Counted from the first letter of the stretch, positions 17,291 through 26,033 are shown. The stretch is DNA of 64,000 nt from Algoriphagus oliviformis (GCF_017254915.1 NZ_JAFKCT010000001.1:434001-498000); one strand, 5' to 3'. The notes: a model not told the origin generated them from the sequence alone. Program-made: numbers and translations.

Positions 17291-18431
17291 AGGAGGCAAC
17301 GTACTTTTTTTGCAGAGCTCCTCCGAGCTCTATGGCTCGGGCAAGATCATTCTGCAGGTTTTGAGGCTGTATCGGCGCGAAGGGTACCATCCCGTCGTCG
17401 TGCTGACCGGCCCGGGGGCCCTGGAGGAGCTTCTTCGTGCCGAGGGCTTTCCCGTGTACATCCAAAATCTCGGTATCCTGCGAAGAAGGTATGTCAACCC
17501 CTCTGGCCTGATCAACCGGCTCAACAAAAACCTCAAGGCCTACCGCTTTCTGAGTGGGCTGCACGAAAAGTACCGCTTCAGGTCGGTGTACTCCAATACC
17601 CTGGCGGTCATCGTGGGCGCGTATTGGGCCAAGCGAAACCAGCTGCCCCACCAATGGCACATCCATGAAATCCTGCCCGGGCCCGCCCCTCTGGTGAAGA
17701 TGCTTGCCAGCATGCTCGACCATACCACGCCAAAGCCCATCGCGGTCTCCGAGGCCGTAGCCCGCCATTGGCAGCCGCTTTTGAAAAAATCCAAAATCCA
17801 AGTCATCCACAACGGGATTCCCTATGGGGAGTTTCTGGAGGAGCATCCCGAGGCCAAAGCGAAGCTGGGCCTTCCAGGGGACCAGGTGGTGATCGGGATG
17901 GTGGGCCGGATCAATCCGGGAAAGGGGCAGCTCTTCTTTCTGGAAATGGCGGAGCGCATTGCCCAGAAATTTCCGAACAGCCATTTTGTGCTGGTGGGCG
18001 ATCCCTTTCCGGGGTACGAGCCCATTTTGGAGGAGATTCAGAGCAAGATCGACGAAAAAGGACTTTCGCGGCGGGTGACTTATTTGGGTTTTCGCAGCGA
18101 TATTCCCCGGATATTGAAGGCGCTCGATATCTTTGTTTTACCTTCGGTTTTGCCAGATTCATTTCCTACCGTAATTTTGGAGGCGATGGCCTCTGCCAAA
18201 CCCGTAGTGGCGACATTTTCAGGAGGGGCCGCGGAAATGGTGGTAGATGGACAAACCGGATTTTTGATACCTGTGGGAAATATAGAAAGAGGCGTTGACA
18301 CCCTTGAGAAACTGATAGTAAGTCCCGAATTGCGAAGGGAACTTGGCGAAGCCGGAAGAGCTAGGGTTTTTTTGGAATACAGTTTGGAGGCTTTCGAGGA
18401 AAAAATAAAATCCGTCTATGGCGAAATCTAA
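17283..18431 (+). CDS. GT4-family glycosyltransferase
   Basis: The 382-residue GT-B glycosyltransferase has the N-terminal motif VLFLQSSSELYGSGKIILQV. Its C-terminal donor domain contains IGMVGRINPGKGQLFFLEMA, VTYLGFRSDIPRILKALDIF and the EX7E-like PDSFPTVILEAMASAKPVV. It is a standard chain-building enzyme of the locus; donor and linkage are unknown. It overlaps the preceding methyltransferase by 8 bases and the following gene by 14 bases, so translation is almost certainly coupled. Confidence 0.88.
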   Translation: MAKGGNVLFLQSSSELYGSGKIILQVLRLYRREGYHPVVVLTGPGALEELLRAEGFPVYIQNLGILRRRYVNPSGLINRLNKNLKAYRFLSGLHEKYRFRSVYSNTLAVIVGAYWAKRNQLPHQWHIHEILPGPAPLVKMLASMLDHTTPKPIAVSEAVARHWQPLLKKSKIQVIHNGIPYGEFLEEHPEAKAKLGLPGDQVVIGMVGRINPGKGQLFFLEMAERIAQKFPNSHFVLVGDPFPGYEPILEEIQSKIDEKGLSRRVTYLGFRSDIPRILKALDIFVLPSVLPDSFPTVILEAMASAKPVVATFSGGAAEMVVDGQTGFLIPVGNIERGVDTLEKLIVSPELRRELGEAGRARVFLEYSLEAFEEKIKSVYGEI

Positions 18432-19593
18432 GAAGAAACTGAAAGTAGCCATCATGGGTGCTAAGGGCTATCCCTATGTGTATGGAGGATATGATACCAT
18501 GGTCAGGGAGTTGGGAGAGCGGCTGGTGCACAAGGGAGTGCATGTCAGAGTCTACAACCACCGGGCGCTTTTTCCCCAAAAACCCAGATATGTCAACGGG
18601 ATAGAATGCATCTATACGCCCGCCATCGAGTCCAAATACCTGACCCAGCTTTCCCATACCTTCTTCTCGATGATCCATGCCTGCCTGTCGGACGTGGATG
18701 TCATTTTTGTGGTGAACAGTGCCAATGGCCCCTTTGGGATGATCTCCCGCTTTTTTAGAAAGCCGACGCTGATCAACGTGGACGGCTTGGAGTGGCTCCG
18801 GCCCAAATGGCGGGGATTCGGATCCCGGTACTTTTTCTGGGCTTCGCGCATGGCAACCAGGTTTTACGACCAAGTCATCAATGATTCGGTAGAAATGGAG
18901 CGGGTGTACAAGGAGCTCTTCAACGCCCAGTCCAAGGTCATCGCCTATGGCGCCAACCCCGTGGAGGACGCGGATCCGTCCTACATAGAAAAATGGGGAA
19001 TCAGTTCCCAGGAATACTTCCTGATCGTAGGGCGCCTCATACCGGACAACAATGCCGACATCATCATCCGGGGATTTCTCCAGTCAGACTCCAAAAGAAA
19101 GCTGGTCATCGTGGGCGACGTGCCCTACCTGGACGACTATGCGACCCTTCTGAAAAACATCGACGATGACCGCCTGCTGTTCTTGGGCTATATCACCGAT
19201 GGAAACGAACTGGCAGCCTGGTACTCCCACTGCTACGCCTATTTCCACGGGCATGAATTTGGCGGGACCAACCCCGCCATGCTCAAGGCGCTGGGCTATG
19301 GATGTGCCATCTTGGCCTTGGATACCCCTTTCAATCAGGAGATGCTTCAAAACGGCAAGCATGGCTGGTATTTCCAGAAGGATGCCCAGTCCGTGAAGGA
19401 TATCACCGAGGCGGCAGAGAGCACCCCAAAGCGGATGGATTATTTCCGGTCTACTGCGCGCAGCGGCTTGGTGAAAAAATACAACTGGGACTACGTCACC
19501 GAGCAATACCTGGAGGTATTTCAGGATTTGGCGGGATTCAAAGTGGAAGCGCCGTCTGCCGAAGAGGGCAAGGTGGAAAAAATGCTTCCCTGA
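18418..19593 (+). CDS. DUF1972-type glycosyltransferase
   Basis: The 391-residue protein opens with KLKVAIMGAKGYPYVYGGYD, the hallmark of the DUF1972 N-terminal domain found in rhamnosyl- and other transferases of capsule loci. The C-terminal GT4-like half has EYFLIVGRLIPDNNADIIIR and HGHEFGGTNPAMLKALGYGC, the donor-binding segment. It is the last gene of the tightly packed polysaccharide operon. A gap of 224 bases with a weak terminator-like hairpin follows before osmC. Confidence 0.87.
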   Translation: MAKSKKKLKVAIMGAKGYPYVYGGYDTMVRELGERLVHKGVHVRVYNHRALFPQKPRYVNGIECIYTPAIESKYLTQLSHTFFSMIHACLSDVDVIFVVNSANGPFGMISRFFRKPTLINVDGLEWLRPKWRGFGSRYFFWASRMATRFYDQVINDSVEMERVYKELFNAQSKVIAYGANPVEDADPSYIEKWGISSQEYFLIVGRLIPDNNADIIIRGFLQSDSKRKLVIVGDVPYLDDYATLLKNIDDDRLLFLGYITDGNELAAWYSHCYAYFHGHEFGGTNPAMLKALGYGCAILALDTPFNQEMLQNGKHGWYFQKDAQSVKDITEAAESTPKRMDYFRSTARSGLVKKYNWDYVTEQYLEVFQDLAGFKVEAPSAEEGKVEKMLP

Positions 19594-19682
19594 ATCGCCA
19601 TCGCCGAGGCTAAGTGTACATCACCCTTTCTTTTTCGGTTTGCAACAGGCCCACTCTGCGCCTAGATCAGTCCCCAAACTGG

Positions 19683-19719
19683 AGTCGGCGGAAGTCCGAC
19701 TTGGCAAAATGCTTTTTTA
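19683..19719 (+). terminator. Possible weak terminator of the polysaccharide operon
   Basis: A 6-bp stem, AGTCGG (19683-19688) with CCGACT (19696-19701), is followed after about 10 bases by a run of six T (19713-19718). The distance between stem and T-run is longer than in a classical intrinsic terminator. It lies between the last glycosyltransferase and osmC. Confidence 0.3.
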
Positions 19720-19817
19720 TTGAAGCGTAGAGTCTTAATTTCATCTTGGGAACCGAAACCTTAATCCCCGAAATAGACTTTAAACCTTATCTTTTAACCT
19801 CTAAACTCTTTAATCAC

Positions 19818-20231
19818 ATGATCAGAAAAGCAACCGCCGTATGGAACGGTAGCGGCAAAGAAGGCAAAGGCCACCTCACCACCGCCAGTACGGTTCTCAA
19901 CAAAACCCAGTATTCCTTCAACACCCGATTTGAGGATGGCGTGGGCACCAATCCCGAGGAATTGGTGGCAGCAGCGCACGCCGGCTGCTTTGCCATGAAG
20001 CTCAGCTTCAACCTCTCCGGAGCCAATTTTCCCCCGAAGGAACTTGAAGTGACTTCCAACATCACCTTCGAAGACGGCACCCTGAAAAAATCCCACCTCG
20101 TGCTCAAGGCCTCCGTAGAGGGCATCACCGAGGAAAAATTTGCCGAGCTGGTGAAGGATGCCGAGGAAAACTGCCCGATATCCAAAGCGCTCAATATGGA
20201 AATCAGCACCGAATATACGCTGAACGCATAG
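19818..20231 (+). CDS. osmC: OsmC-family peroxiredoxin
   Basis: This thiol peroxidase detoxifies organic hydroperoxides. From the ATG at 19818 it has 137 residues, the normal OsmC length, and starts MIRKATAVWNGSGKEGKG. The two redox cysteines are C57 in AAHAGCFAM and C119 in EENCPISKAL. The frame extends upstream to 19746, but the extra residues have no family counterpart. It is monocistronic, bounded downstream by a strong hairpin at 20278 shared with the convergent rlmF. Confidence 0.93.
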   Translation: MIRKATAVWNGSGKEGKGHLTTASTVLNKTQYSFNTRFEDGVGTNPEELVAAAHAGCFAMKLSFNLSGANFPPKELEVTSNITFEDGTLKKSHLVLKASVEGITEEKFAELVKDAEENCPISKALNMEISTEYTLNA

Positions 20232-20277
20232 TCTCAAGCTTTCCGGTCCGTGTCTCCACCGACCGCGGCTAGTATCC

Positions 20278-20314
20278 AACTCTCCAAGGGTTTTGAACCC
20301 TTGGAGAGTTTTTA
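20278..20314. terminator. Bidirectional intrinsic terminator
   Basis: A perfect 15-bp stem has left arm 20278-20292, a three-base loop (TTG) and right arm 20296-20310, followed by TTTTATTT. On the minus strand the arms are preceded by A-rich bases that read as T. It separates the convergent genes osmC and rlmF and can serve both. Confidence 0.85.
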
Positions 20315-21259
20315 TTTCCACCGATAGTTTTGCCAGGCCTCCTGCTGCTTGGGACTGAGAAAAGTCCAGGCCACGAAGCGGCTATGTTTGTTGCCTTGGG
20401 CCATGGAGATGGTTTTTTGGGCGACGACTCCCACGGAGCGAAGCAAGCCTTCGATGGCCTTGAGGTTTTCGGACTTGGACACCAAGGTCGTAAACCAAAA
20501 CACCTGCCCCTTGAACCGGCTGCTTTCCAGGATCATTTTTCGGATAAACTCCAGCTCGCCGCCAGCTGTCCAGAGCTCCGCCGCTTGCCCCCCAAAGTTC
20601 AGTTTTGCTTTTGAAACGGCCTTTCCGGTCAGGTTTTGGATCTTGCGCCTGCTGCCCGCCGCGGCGGCTTCGGCTGATTCGTGAAAGGGCGGATTGCAGA
20701 GCGTCAGGTCATACAACTCCTCTTTCTGGACGATTCCCGGAAAAATCGAATCCGCCTGGTTCTGATGCCGAAGCTCGATTTTTTCGGACAAATGTGGATT
20801 TTTCTCCAAGATAAGCCTGGCTGAATCCAAGGCTTTCGGATTCAATTCCGAACCGACGAAATGCCATCCATAGCTGGCATTTCCCAGAATCGGGTAAATC
20901 AGATTGGCACCTGTGCCGATGTCCAGCACGTGGATTTTTTCCCCCGAAGGGATTTTACCCAAATTGGATCCTGCCAAAACATCGGCAAGATGGTGGATAT
21001 AGTCCGCCCGTCCGGGGATAGGCGGACATAGAAACCCCGCTGGAATATCCCAAAAATCGATGTGGTAGTGATGCTTTAGCAAAGCGCGGTTCAAGGCTTT
21101 GACCGCGGCTGGATCGGCAAAGTCCACCGTCTGGCCACCGAATTCATTTTCGAAAACAAAAGCGCGGAGCTCGGGGCTTGATTGCATGAGCGCATCCAGA
21201 TCATAGCGGCCCTGGTGGGGATTGCGGGGATGGAGTCCTGCTTTTTCCGGCTTCTTCAT
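20312..21259 (-). CDS. rlmF: 23S rRNA (adenine(1618)-N6)-methyltransferase RlmF
   Basis: This enzyme methylates A1618 of 23S rRNA. The 315-residue protein starts MKKPEKAGLHPRNPHQGRYD, typical of the RlmF N-terminus (LHPRNxHxxxYD). It has the SAM site VLDIGTGANLIYPILG and the amino-methyltransferase motif NPPF in LTLCNPPFHESAEAA. The ATG at 21259 was chosen; a TTG at 21274 in frame would add five residues and almost abut the SIMPL gene. It is last in a minus-strand gene row and ends at the shared terminator. Confidence 0.93.
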   Translation of the reverse strand: MKKPEKAGLHPRNPHQGRYDLDALMQSSPELRAFVFENEFGGQTVDFADPAAVKALNRALLKHHYHIDFWDIPAGFLCPPIPGRADYIHHLADVLAGSNLGKIPSGEKIHVLDIGTGANLIYPILGNASYGWHFVGSELNPKALDSARLILEKNPHLSEKIELRHQNQADSIFPGIVQKEELYDLTLCNPPFHESAEAAAAGSRRKIQNLTGKAVSKAKLNFGGQAAELWTAGGELEFIRKMILESSRFKGQVFWFTTLVSKSENLKAIEGLLRSVGVVAQKTISMAQGNKHSRFVAWTFLSPKQQEAWQNYRWK

Positions 21260-21274
21260 CCCCAAAGTTACCAA

Positions 21275-22006
21275 TCAATCCACTTCAAACACCAGCTTCA
21301 TGGTAATGGAGGCGGTTTTGTTCTTGGCGGAGGTATTGAAAGTGCCGCCCCAGGAGTAGTCTTCGCCGGAGTTTTGCCCGGTGATCTGGAAGATGCCCAT
21401 GTTGGCCGTGATGAGGTCGCCTAGCTTGGCTTTGGAGTTTTCGGCGATGCGCTCGGCACGGATGCGGCCGTCCTCGGTGGCCTTGGCGACCATCTCGAGC
21501 TTCAGCGACTCCAGCTGGGTGTAGTAGTAGCGGGGAGGCTGGGAGTAGAAGGTGATGCCTTGGTTGAGCAACTCGGTGATTTCACGGCTGACTTTCTCGA
21601 CCTTTTCCACCTCTTTGGATTCTATGACCAGGGTCTGGCTGAGCTGGTATCCGGTAAAGGTCTGACCGGCGTAGTTTCCGGAGGCGGTGTAGTTTTGCTG
21701 GTATATGGGGAGGGTCGTCACGGCGTTGAAGACCAGCTGGTCTGCCGGGATGCCCTTAGACTGGAGGTATTGGGTGACCGCCGAGCGATCCCGCTCCAGA
21801 TCTGCATAGGCCGATTTGAGGTCTTTGCTTTCCCTGGAGAAGTTGCCCTCCCACACGATCAGGTCGGACGTGAAGTTTTGCTCACCCAGGCCGGTGACGT
21901 TGACGGTGCCTTGGGGGCGGTTGCGGTGGATGACGGCATTGCCGAGCACGAAGGCCGCAACGACGATGGCGATGGAAAAAAGAATGGAGGAGAGGTTTGT
22001 CTTCAT
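21275..22006 (-). CDS. SIMPL-domain (DUF541) exported protein
   Basis: The 243-residue protein has an N-terminal membrane anchor or signal (LSSILFSIAIVVAAFVLGNA). A SIMPL/DUF541 domain follows, with VTGLGEQNFTSDLIVWEGNF and GYQLSQTLVIESKEVEKVEK. The C-terminal half carries KATEDGRIRAERIAENSKAK, a signature of the family (compare E. coli YggE). The family is loosely tied to oxidative-stress tolerance, but the activity is unknown. The gene starts 25 bases after hicB on the same strand and abuts rlmF. Confidence 0.85.
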   Translation of the reverse strand: MKTNLSSILFSIAIVVAAFVLGNAVIHRNRPQGTVNVTGLGEQNFTSDLIVWEGNFSRESKDLKSAYADLERDRSAVTQYLQSKGIPADQLVFNAVTTLPIYQQNYTASGNYAGQTFTGYQLSQTLVIESKEVEKVEKVSREITELLNQGITFYSQPPRYYYTQLESLKLEMVAKATEDGRIRAERIAENSKAKLGDLITANMGIFQITGQNSGEDYSWGGTFNTSAKNKTASITMKLVFEVD

Positions 22007-22031
22007 TGGGTAGAAAAATTTAGGAGATCGG

Positions 22032-22415
22032 TCAATTCAAAGTAAGTTTCAGCTCGGAAAGTTCTCTTCCGATTTGGTTGATGCCGGAGACGATGCGTTG
22101 GCACTGCGCCTCGGAGGGCTTCTTTTTTCCGCTGACATACTGCGAGAGCAGGGTGGGATTCATACCGATCTTTTCGGCCAATACCCGAGAATTGATTACG
22201 CTGTAGTACTGGAAAAATTGCTGAAAATCCAGCTCAAGTTTGATTTGCCCAGCATTGATGGAGGTTTGGCTATCTTCAAAATGCAATTGGAACGCTTCGA
22301 GCGAGTTTTCCAGCACCTCATTCATGTTGTCCCCTGTGGTGAACACCGGAAAGTCGGGAGAATAGGCCGAAAAGCCCGTATCCGTTTTCTCCAAAATCAT
22401 TCGATATTTCTTCAT
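22032..22415 (-). CDS. hicB: HicB-type antitoxin with HTH domain
   Basis: The 127-residue protein has an N-terminal HicB fold at 1-55 (KYRMILEKTDTGFSAYSPDF). An XRE-like helix-turn-helix at about 76-115 (VLAEKIGMNPTLLSQYVSGK) should bind the operon's own operator. It neutralises the HicA ribonuclease encoded six bases upstream. The toxin-first gene order is the usual one for hicAB. A candidate palindromic operator sits upstream of hicA at 22641-22668. Confidence 0.9.
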   Translation of the reverse strand: MKKYRMILEKTDTGFSAYSPDFPVFTTGDNMNEVLENSLEAFQLHFEDSQTSINAGQIKLELDFQQFFQYYSVINSRVLAEKIGMNPTLLSQYVSGKKKPSEAQCQRIVSGINQIGRELSELKLTLN

Positions 22416-22421
22416 GGCTTC

Positions 22422-22610
22422 TTACGGTTTGATTCCGGCATCCTTCAGAATTTTGTTTTCCAATCCCTTGCCCATTTCCTTGCTTCCATGGTTGGGAAAT
22501 ATGATTGTCCCAGGCTTCACAGGGTGCTTGAGCTTCAGGTGCGAGCCGGATTGGGAGATCATTATCCACCCATCACGAGTCAGCATTCGCAAAAGTTCTG
22601 AACACTTCAT
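22422..22610 (-). CDS. hicA: HicA-type mRNA interferase toxin
   Basis: The 62-residue double-stranded-RNA-binding-fold toxin has MKCSELLRMLTRDGWIMISQ followed by the catalytic histidine in SGSHLKLKHP (H24). The KGLENKILKDAGI C-terminus is typical of the family. HicA cleaves mRNA when not bound by HicB. Length and the histidine are intact, so the toxin is probably functional. It is co-directional with the M14 peptidase upstream, but a hairpin separates the two. Confidence 0.92.
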   Translation of the reverse strand: MKCSELLRMLTRDGWIMISQSGSHLKLKHPVKPGTIIFPNHGSKEMGKGLENKILKDAGIKP

Positions 22611-22640
22611 TTGAAACAGGAATAGATAGAAAAATAATTC

Positions 22641-22668
22641 AAGAAGGTAAATAAAAATTTACCTTCTT
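22641..22668 (-). promoter_or_regulatory. Perfect palindrome upstream of hicA: operator and/or terminator
   Basis: The 12-base arms AAGAAGGTAAAT (22641-22652) and ATTTACCTTCTT (22657-22668) flank a four-base A loop. The element overlaps the stop codon of the M14 peptidase and ends 31 bases before the hicA start. As RNA it could end the peptidase transcript. As DNA it has the size and position expected of a HicB operator. Both readings are inference. Confidence 0.5.
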
Positions 22669-24148
22669 ACAAGATCCTGTTCTTAAACTCCTGTTTCTTC
22701 GGATTCGCAAGATCGATCAGGTAGCCATTGACGATGGCATATTTCAGCTGGCCTTCTTTGGCGAGGAAGAAATTGGGAGACGAACCCGTCATCCAGCCGC
22801 CTGAGATTTTCTCGGTGCTTTTCAGGACTTGGACGGGCAGTCCGTGGAGCTGACGGGCAGTGCCATTTTTGACTTTGACTGCCAAAAAGCCCTCTTTGAG
22901 CAGCTCCAGGGCTTTCTCTTCGGAGATGCTTTCCACGCTCTCGAATGCCTCGGGATAGACTTTCCCCAAGGTGAACTCCAGGCCCGTGGCGTCCAGGGTC
23001 TCAAATCCAAAATACACCTGCATGTCGCCCAGATCGTCGATCGCGCCGGAGACATAGTAGCCCTCAGCAGCCTCGGATTCCCGTCTCCGGATCACCAGAT
23101 CGACAGGATAGTTCTTTCCGTTGACTTTGACCTGCATCTCGTTGATCATCAGATCGACCAGCTGGAGACCGTTGTCCGGGATAGCAAAGTATTGCTCGGT
23201 CGTGTAGTTTTCGTATCCCTTGGTGGCGATTTGGTGCAGGGCGTTGAGGATGATCATGAAGTTGATCTTGCGGATTTCCTGCTTTTCCGGATCGTTGGGA
23301 TAGCCGCCGGACTCGATCAGGATGGTGCTGGTACCCCATTTTTGAATGTTGTCGCCAAAGGCCCGCGGCTCAAAGGCATCGTCGTACTTGCCCACGCCTC
23401 CGGGAATCACCTGCTGCAGCAGCTCGTTCATGCCCGCGATGGTCTTCATGGCGCGGCCCCTCACCTCGTTGATGTCGGTCTCGTAGTTGTAGGCAGGTGC
23501 CAAAAGCGAAATGGTCGCCTGCTTGGGCGTGTTGACCACGTTGTAGTAGGTCTGCTGGTCGTGGAGATTGAAGCCAAATTCCGGCTCAAAGTCGTCCCTG
23601 GCTTTTTTCAAAATCACCGCCTCCGGCGAGATCTGAGAGATGGCATCGCGGTTTAGGTCTATGTCCAGGGAGTTTCTCCGCTTGAAAGCCTCCGCTCCAT
23701 CCGGGTTGATCATGGGGATAAACTTCAGGCTCAACTCGGAGTTCAGGAGATTTCTCAGCTCGTCAAAGCCGTCGCCTTTTCCCTCCAGGAAGTTGAACAG
23801 GTCAAAGAGCGCCATGGTCGCGGTGCTCTCGTTGCCATGCATCTGGGACCACAGCATCACCTTGGTTTTTCCTTTTCCCCAGTCCATCGCCGAGATGCTG
23901 CGGCGGTCTACAGACTCGCCGAGTTTCTCGACTTCAAAGGCCGAAGCGTGCCTCTGGATCAGTGGCTGCAGGTCCGCATGCTTGAAGCGGCGATGGGTCA
24001 GCGCGGGCTCTTTGTATTGCTCAAAAGCCGACTCCAGCTGGTCAAGCGGCATTTTGGTATAGCCGTTTTGGGCAAAGAGCGCGCTTGTGCTGAGCGCGAG
24101 AAGGAGAAAAATCTGGGCAATGCGTTTGTTCAGAAGGGAAAGATTCAT
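22667..24148 (-). CDS. Secreted M14-family zinc carboxypeptidase
   Basis: The 493-residue exported metallopeptidase has a signal peptide (IAQIFLLLALSTSALFAQ). Zinc ligands H104 and E107 lie in SQMHGNESTA and the third, H196, in FNLHDQQ. Substrate-binding residues lie in INPDGAEAFKRRNSLDIDLN and a late IESGGYPND. The region from about 330 on is a separate beta-rich part. M14 enzymes trim C-terminal residues from peptides or cell-wall peptides; the next gene, divergent, encodes a murein-peptide epimerase, which makes a role in peptide recycling attractive but unproven. Confidence 0.87.
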   Translation of the reverse strand: MNLSLLNKRIAQIFLLLALSTSALFAQNGYTKMPLDQLESAFEQYKEPALTHRRFKHADLQPLIQRHASAFEVEKLGESVDRRSISAMDWGKGKTKVMLWSQMHGNESTATMALFDLFNFLEGKGDGFDELRNLLNSELSLKFIPMINPDGAEAFKRRNSLDIDLNRDAISQISPEAVILKKARDDFEPEFGFNLHDQQTYYNVVNTPKQATISLLAPAYNYETDINEVRGRAMKTIAGMNELLQQVIPGGVGKYDDAFEPRAFGDNIQKWGTSTILIESGGYPNDPEKQEIRKINFMIILNALHQIATKGYENYTTEQYFAIPDNGLQLVDLMINEMQVKVNGKNYPVDLVIRRRESEAAEGYYVSGAIDDLGDMQVYFGFETLDATGLEFTLGKVYPEAFESVESISEEKALELLKEGFLAVKVKNGTARQLHGLPVQVLKSTEKISGGWMTGSSPNFFLAKEGQLKYAIVNGYLIDLANPKKQEFKNRIL

Positions 24149-24204
24149 AGGGCAATTCAGTCAAATTGTATTAAAACTAGGCATTCGATAGAAATGAATG
24201 GTTG

Positions 24205-24212
24205 TATTTTTG
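24205..24212 (+). promoter_or_regulatory. -7 promoter element of the epimerase gene
   Basis: TATTTTTG fits the Bacteroidota -7 consensus TAnnTTTG and would place the transcript start about 18 bases before the ATG at 24235. No TTG was seen at the expected -33 spacing, so the call is tentative. Confidence 0.35.
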
Positions 24213-24234
24213 ACAATCCTTGAAAAATCATGCC

Positions 24235-25245
24235 ATGAACCTCAGCTATCACGTTTTCGACCTGCCACTCAAGCATACCTTCACCATCGCCCACCAAAGC
24301 CGTGACGTGCAGGATACGCTCGTCGTCCGTCTGGAAGGGGATGGCTGCTATGGCTTGGGGGAGTCCACGACGAATCCTTTTTACGGCATGACTATCGACA
24401 ACATGACGGCATGCCTGGAGCAAATCCGGCCGGTCGTGGAGCGCGGGACTTGGAAAAGCCCGGAAGAGCTTTGGGAGCTGGGCAGGGAGGTCTTTCGGGA
24501 AAATCCCTTTGCGCAGTGTGCTTTGGATATGGCCGCTTGGGATTGGTTTGCGAAGCGAAAAGGACAGAAACTCTACGAATACCTGAACCTCGATCCGAGG
24601 GACATCCCGACCACCAACTTCACCATTGGCATAGACCGTGTGGAAAAGATGGTGTCCAAAATGAAGGAGGTACACTGGCCGATCTACAAGATCAAGCTGG
24701 GTACGGAGGACGACCTGGCCATCGTGCGGGAGCTGAGAAAGTACACGGATGCGGTCTTCCGTATCGATGCCAACTGCGCCTGGACTGCCGAGCAGGCCAT
24801 CCGCAACTCCGAGGAGTTGGTCAAGCTTGGGGTGGAATTTATGGAGCAGCCCTTGGGCAAAGACGACCTGGAAGGAATGAAGGAAGTGTACAAGCACTCT
24901 AAGCTGCCGGTGATGGCTGATGAAAGCTGCATCGTGGAAAACGATGTCAAAAAATGCCTGGGGCTCTTCCATGCCATCAACGTGAAGCTGGTCAAGGCGG
25001 GAGGCATCACCCCGGGGCTCCGCATGATCAAGGAGGCCAAATCATTGGGCATGAAAACCATGGTGGGCTGCATGACGGAGTCCTCCGTCGGCATCACGGC
25101 TATCGCGCACATCGCGCCGCTCCTGGACTATGTGGATATGGATGGAGCCATGCTTTTGGCTAAAGACCCCGCAAAGGGAGTAGTGATCACGCCGGAGAAG
25201 GTGACCTTTCCCGAGGGAAACGGCATCGGAGCGGAGCTGGTGTGA
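24235..25245 (+). CDS. L-Ala-D/L-Glu (dipeptide) epimerase
   Basis: This enolase-superfamily enzyme probably converts L-Ala-D-Glu from murein to L-Ala-L-Glu. The 336 residues contain the KxK motif with K152 and K154 (YKIKLG). Metal ligands are D178 (RIDAN), E204 (FMEQPL) and D229 (ADESC), and the second catalytic lysine is K251 (INVKLVKAGG). TESSVGITAIAHIAPLLDYV and the DGAMLL tail match the epimerase subgroup. The ATG at 24235 is preferred over a TTG at 24220. It is divergent from the M14 peptidase with an 86-base shared promoter region. Confidence 0.9.
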   Translation: MNLSYHVFDLPLKHTFTIAHQSRDVQDTLVVRLEGDGCYGLGESTTNPFYGMTIDNMTACLEQIRPVVERGTWKSPEELWELGREVFRENPFAQCALDMAAWDWFAKRKGQKLYEYLNLDPRDIPTTNFTIGIDRVEKMVSKMKEVHWPIYKIKLGTEDDLAIVRELRKYTDAVFRIDANCAWTAEQAIRNSEELVKLGVEFMEQPLGKDDLEGMKEVYKHSKLPVMADESCIVENDVKKCLGLFHAINVKLVKAGGITPGLRMIKEAKSLGMKTMVGCMTESSVGITAIAHIAPLLDYVDMDGAMLLAKDPAKGVVITPEKVTFPEGNGIGAELV

Positions 25246-25252
25246 CAAAAAA

Positions 25253-25282
25253 AATCCCGCGACATTCTTGCCGCAGGACTTT
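25253..25282 (+). terminator. Possible terminator after the epimerase gene
   Basis: An imperfect stem pairs 25255-25261 (TCCCGCG) with 25272-25278 (CGCAGGA, one mismatch), with an A-run before it and a short T-run after it. It is weak compared with other terminators in the window. Confidence 0.35.
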
Positions 25283-25337
25283 CAAAAATCTTTGGTCTAG
25301 CATCTTGATACTTGTGTCTAGCTACTAGCTACTTCAA

Positions 25338-26033
25338 TCATCCTTCTCCCACGATCAGCTTGAATCCTTCTCCGTGCACGGTGATGATCTGCACTTTGGG
25401 GTCGTCCTTGAGGATTTTGCGGATTTTACTGAGATAGACGTCCATAGAGCGGGCGTTGAAGTAGCTGTCGTCTCCCCAAATTTGCTTCAGGGCATGGCTG
25501 CGGTTCACCAGCTTGTTGATCTCTGAGGCGAGGAGTCGGATCAGCTCGTTTTCCTTGGAGGTGAGTTTATGCTTTCCCTCGGGGCCTTCGATAAACTGCT
25601 CGTCGTAGTGCAGGACAAAGTCACCGAACGTGTAGGTTTTCAGCGCGCTGACTTCGGAGGACTTTTGGGTGCGTCGCAGGATTGCGGTGATGCGGAGCAG
25701 CAGCTCCTCCATGCTGAAGGGCTTGGTAAGGTAGTCGTCCGCGCCGATCTTGAGTCCTTCGATGATGTCGTCCTTTTGGTTTTTCGCAGTCAAAAACAGG
25801 ACAGGAAGGTCTTCCTGTACCTTTTTGATCTCCCTGGCGAGGGTGAAGCCGTCTTTTTTCGGCATCATGATGTCCAGCAGGCAGAGGTCGTATTTGTCCT
25901 TTTTGAATTTGTTCCAGCCCTCTTCTCCATCCCGGCAGAGGGTAGGTTCGTAGCCCTTCATTTCCAGGTATTCTTTCAGGATATCGCCTAGGTTGGGGTC
26001 GTCTTCTACGACTAGTAGTCTTGCCTTGCTCAT
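25338..26033 (-). CDS. OmpR/PhoB-family response regulator
   Basis: The 231-residue DNA-binding response regulator has phosphoacceptor D54 in LLDIMMPKKDG, the acidic pair VVEDD near the N-terminus, the switch residue in LFLTAK and the conserved lysine in LTKPFSMEELL. The C-terminal winged helix includes NARSMDVYLSKIRKIL. Its start overlaps the stop of the sensor kinase gene by four bases, so the two form a two-component system. Targets are not apparent. Confidence 0.95.
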   Translation of the reverse strand: MSKARLLVVEDDPNLGDILKEYLEMKGYEPTLCRDGEEGWNKFKKDKYDLCLLDIMMPKKDGFTLAREIKKVQEDLPVLFLTAKNQKDDIIEGLKIGADDYLTKPFSMEELLLRITAILRRTQKSSEVSALKTYTFGDFVLHYDEQFIEGPEGKHKLTSKENELIRLLASEINKLVNRSHALKQIWGDDSYFNARSMDVYLSKIRKILKDDPKVQIITVHGEGFKLIVGEG

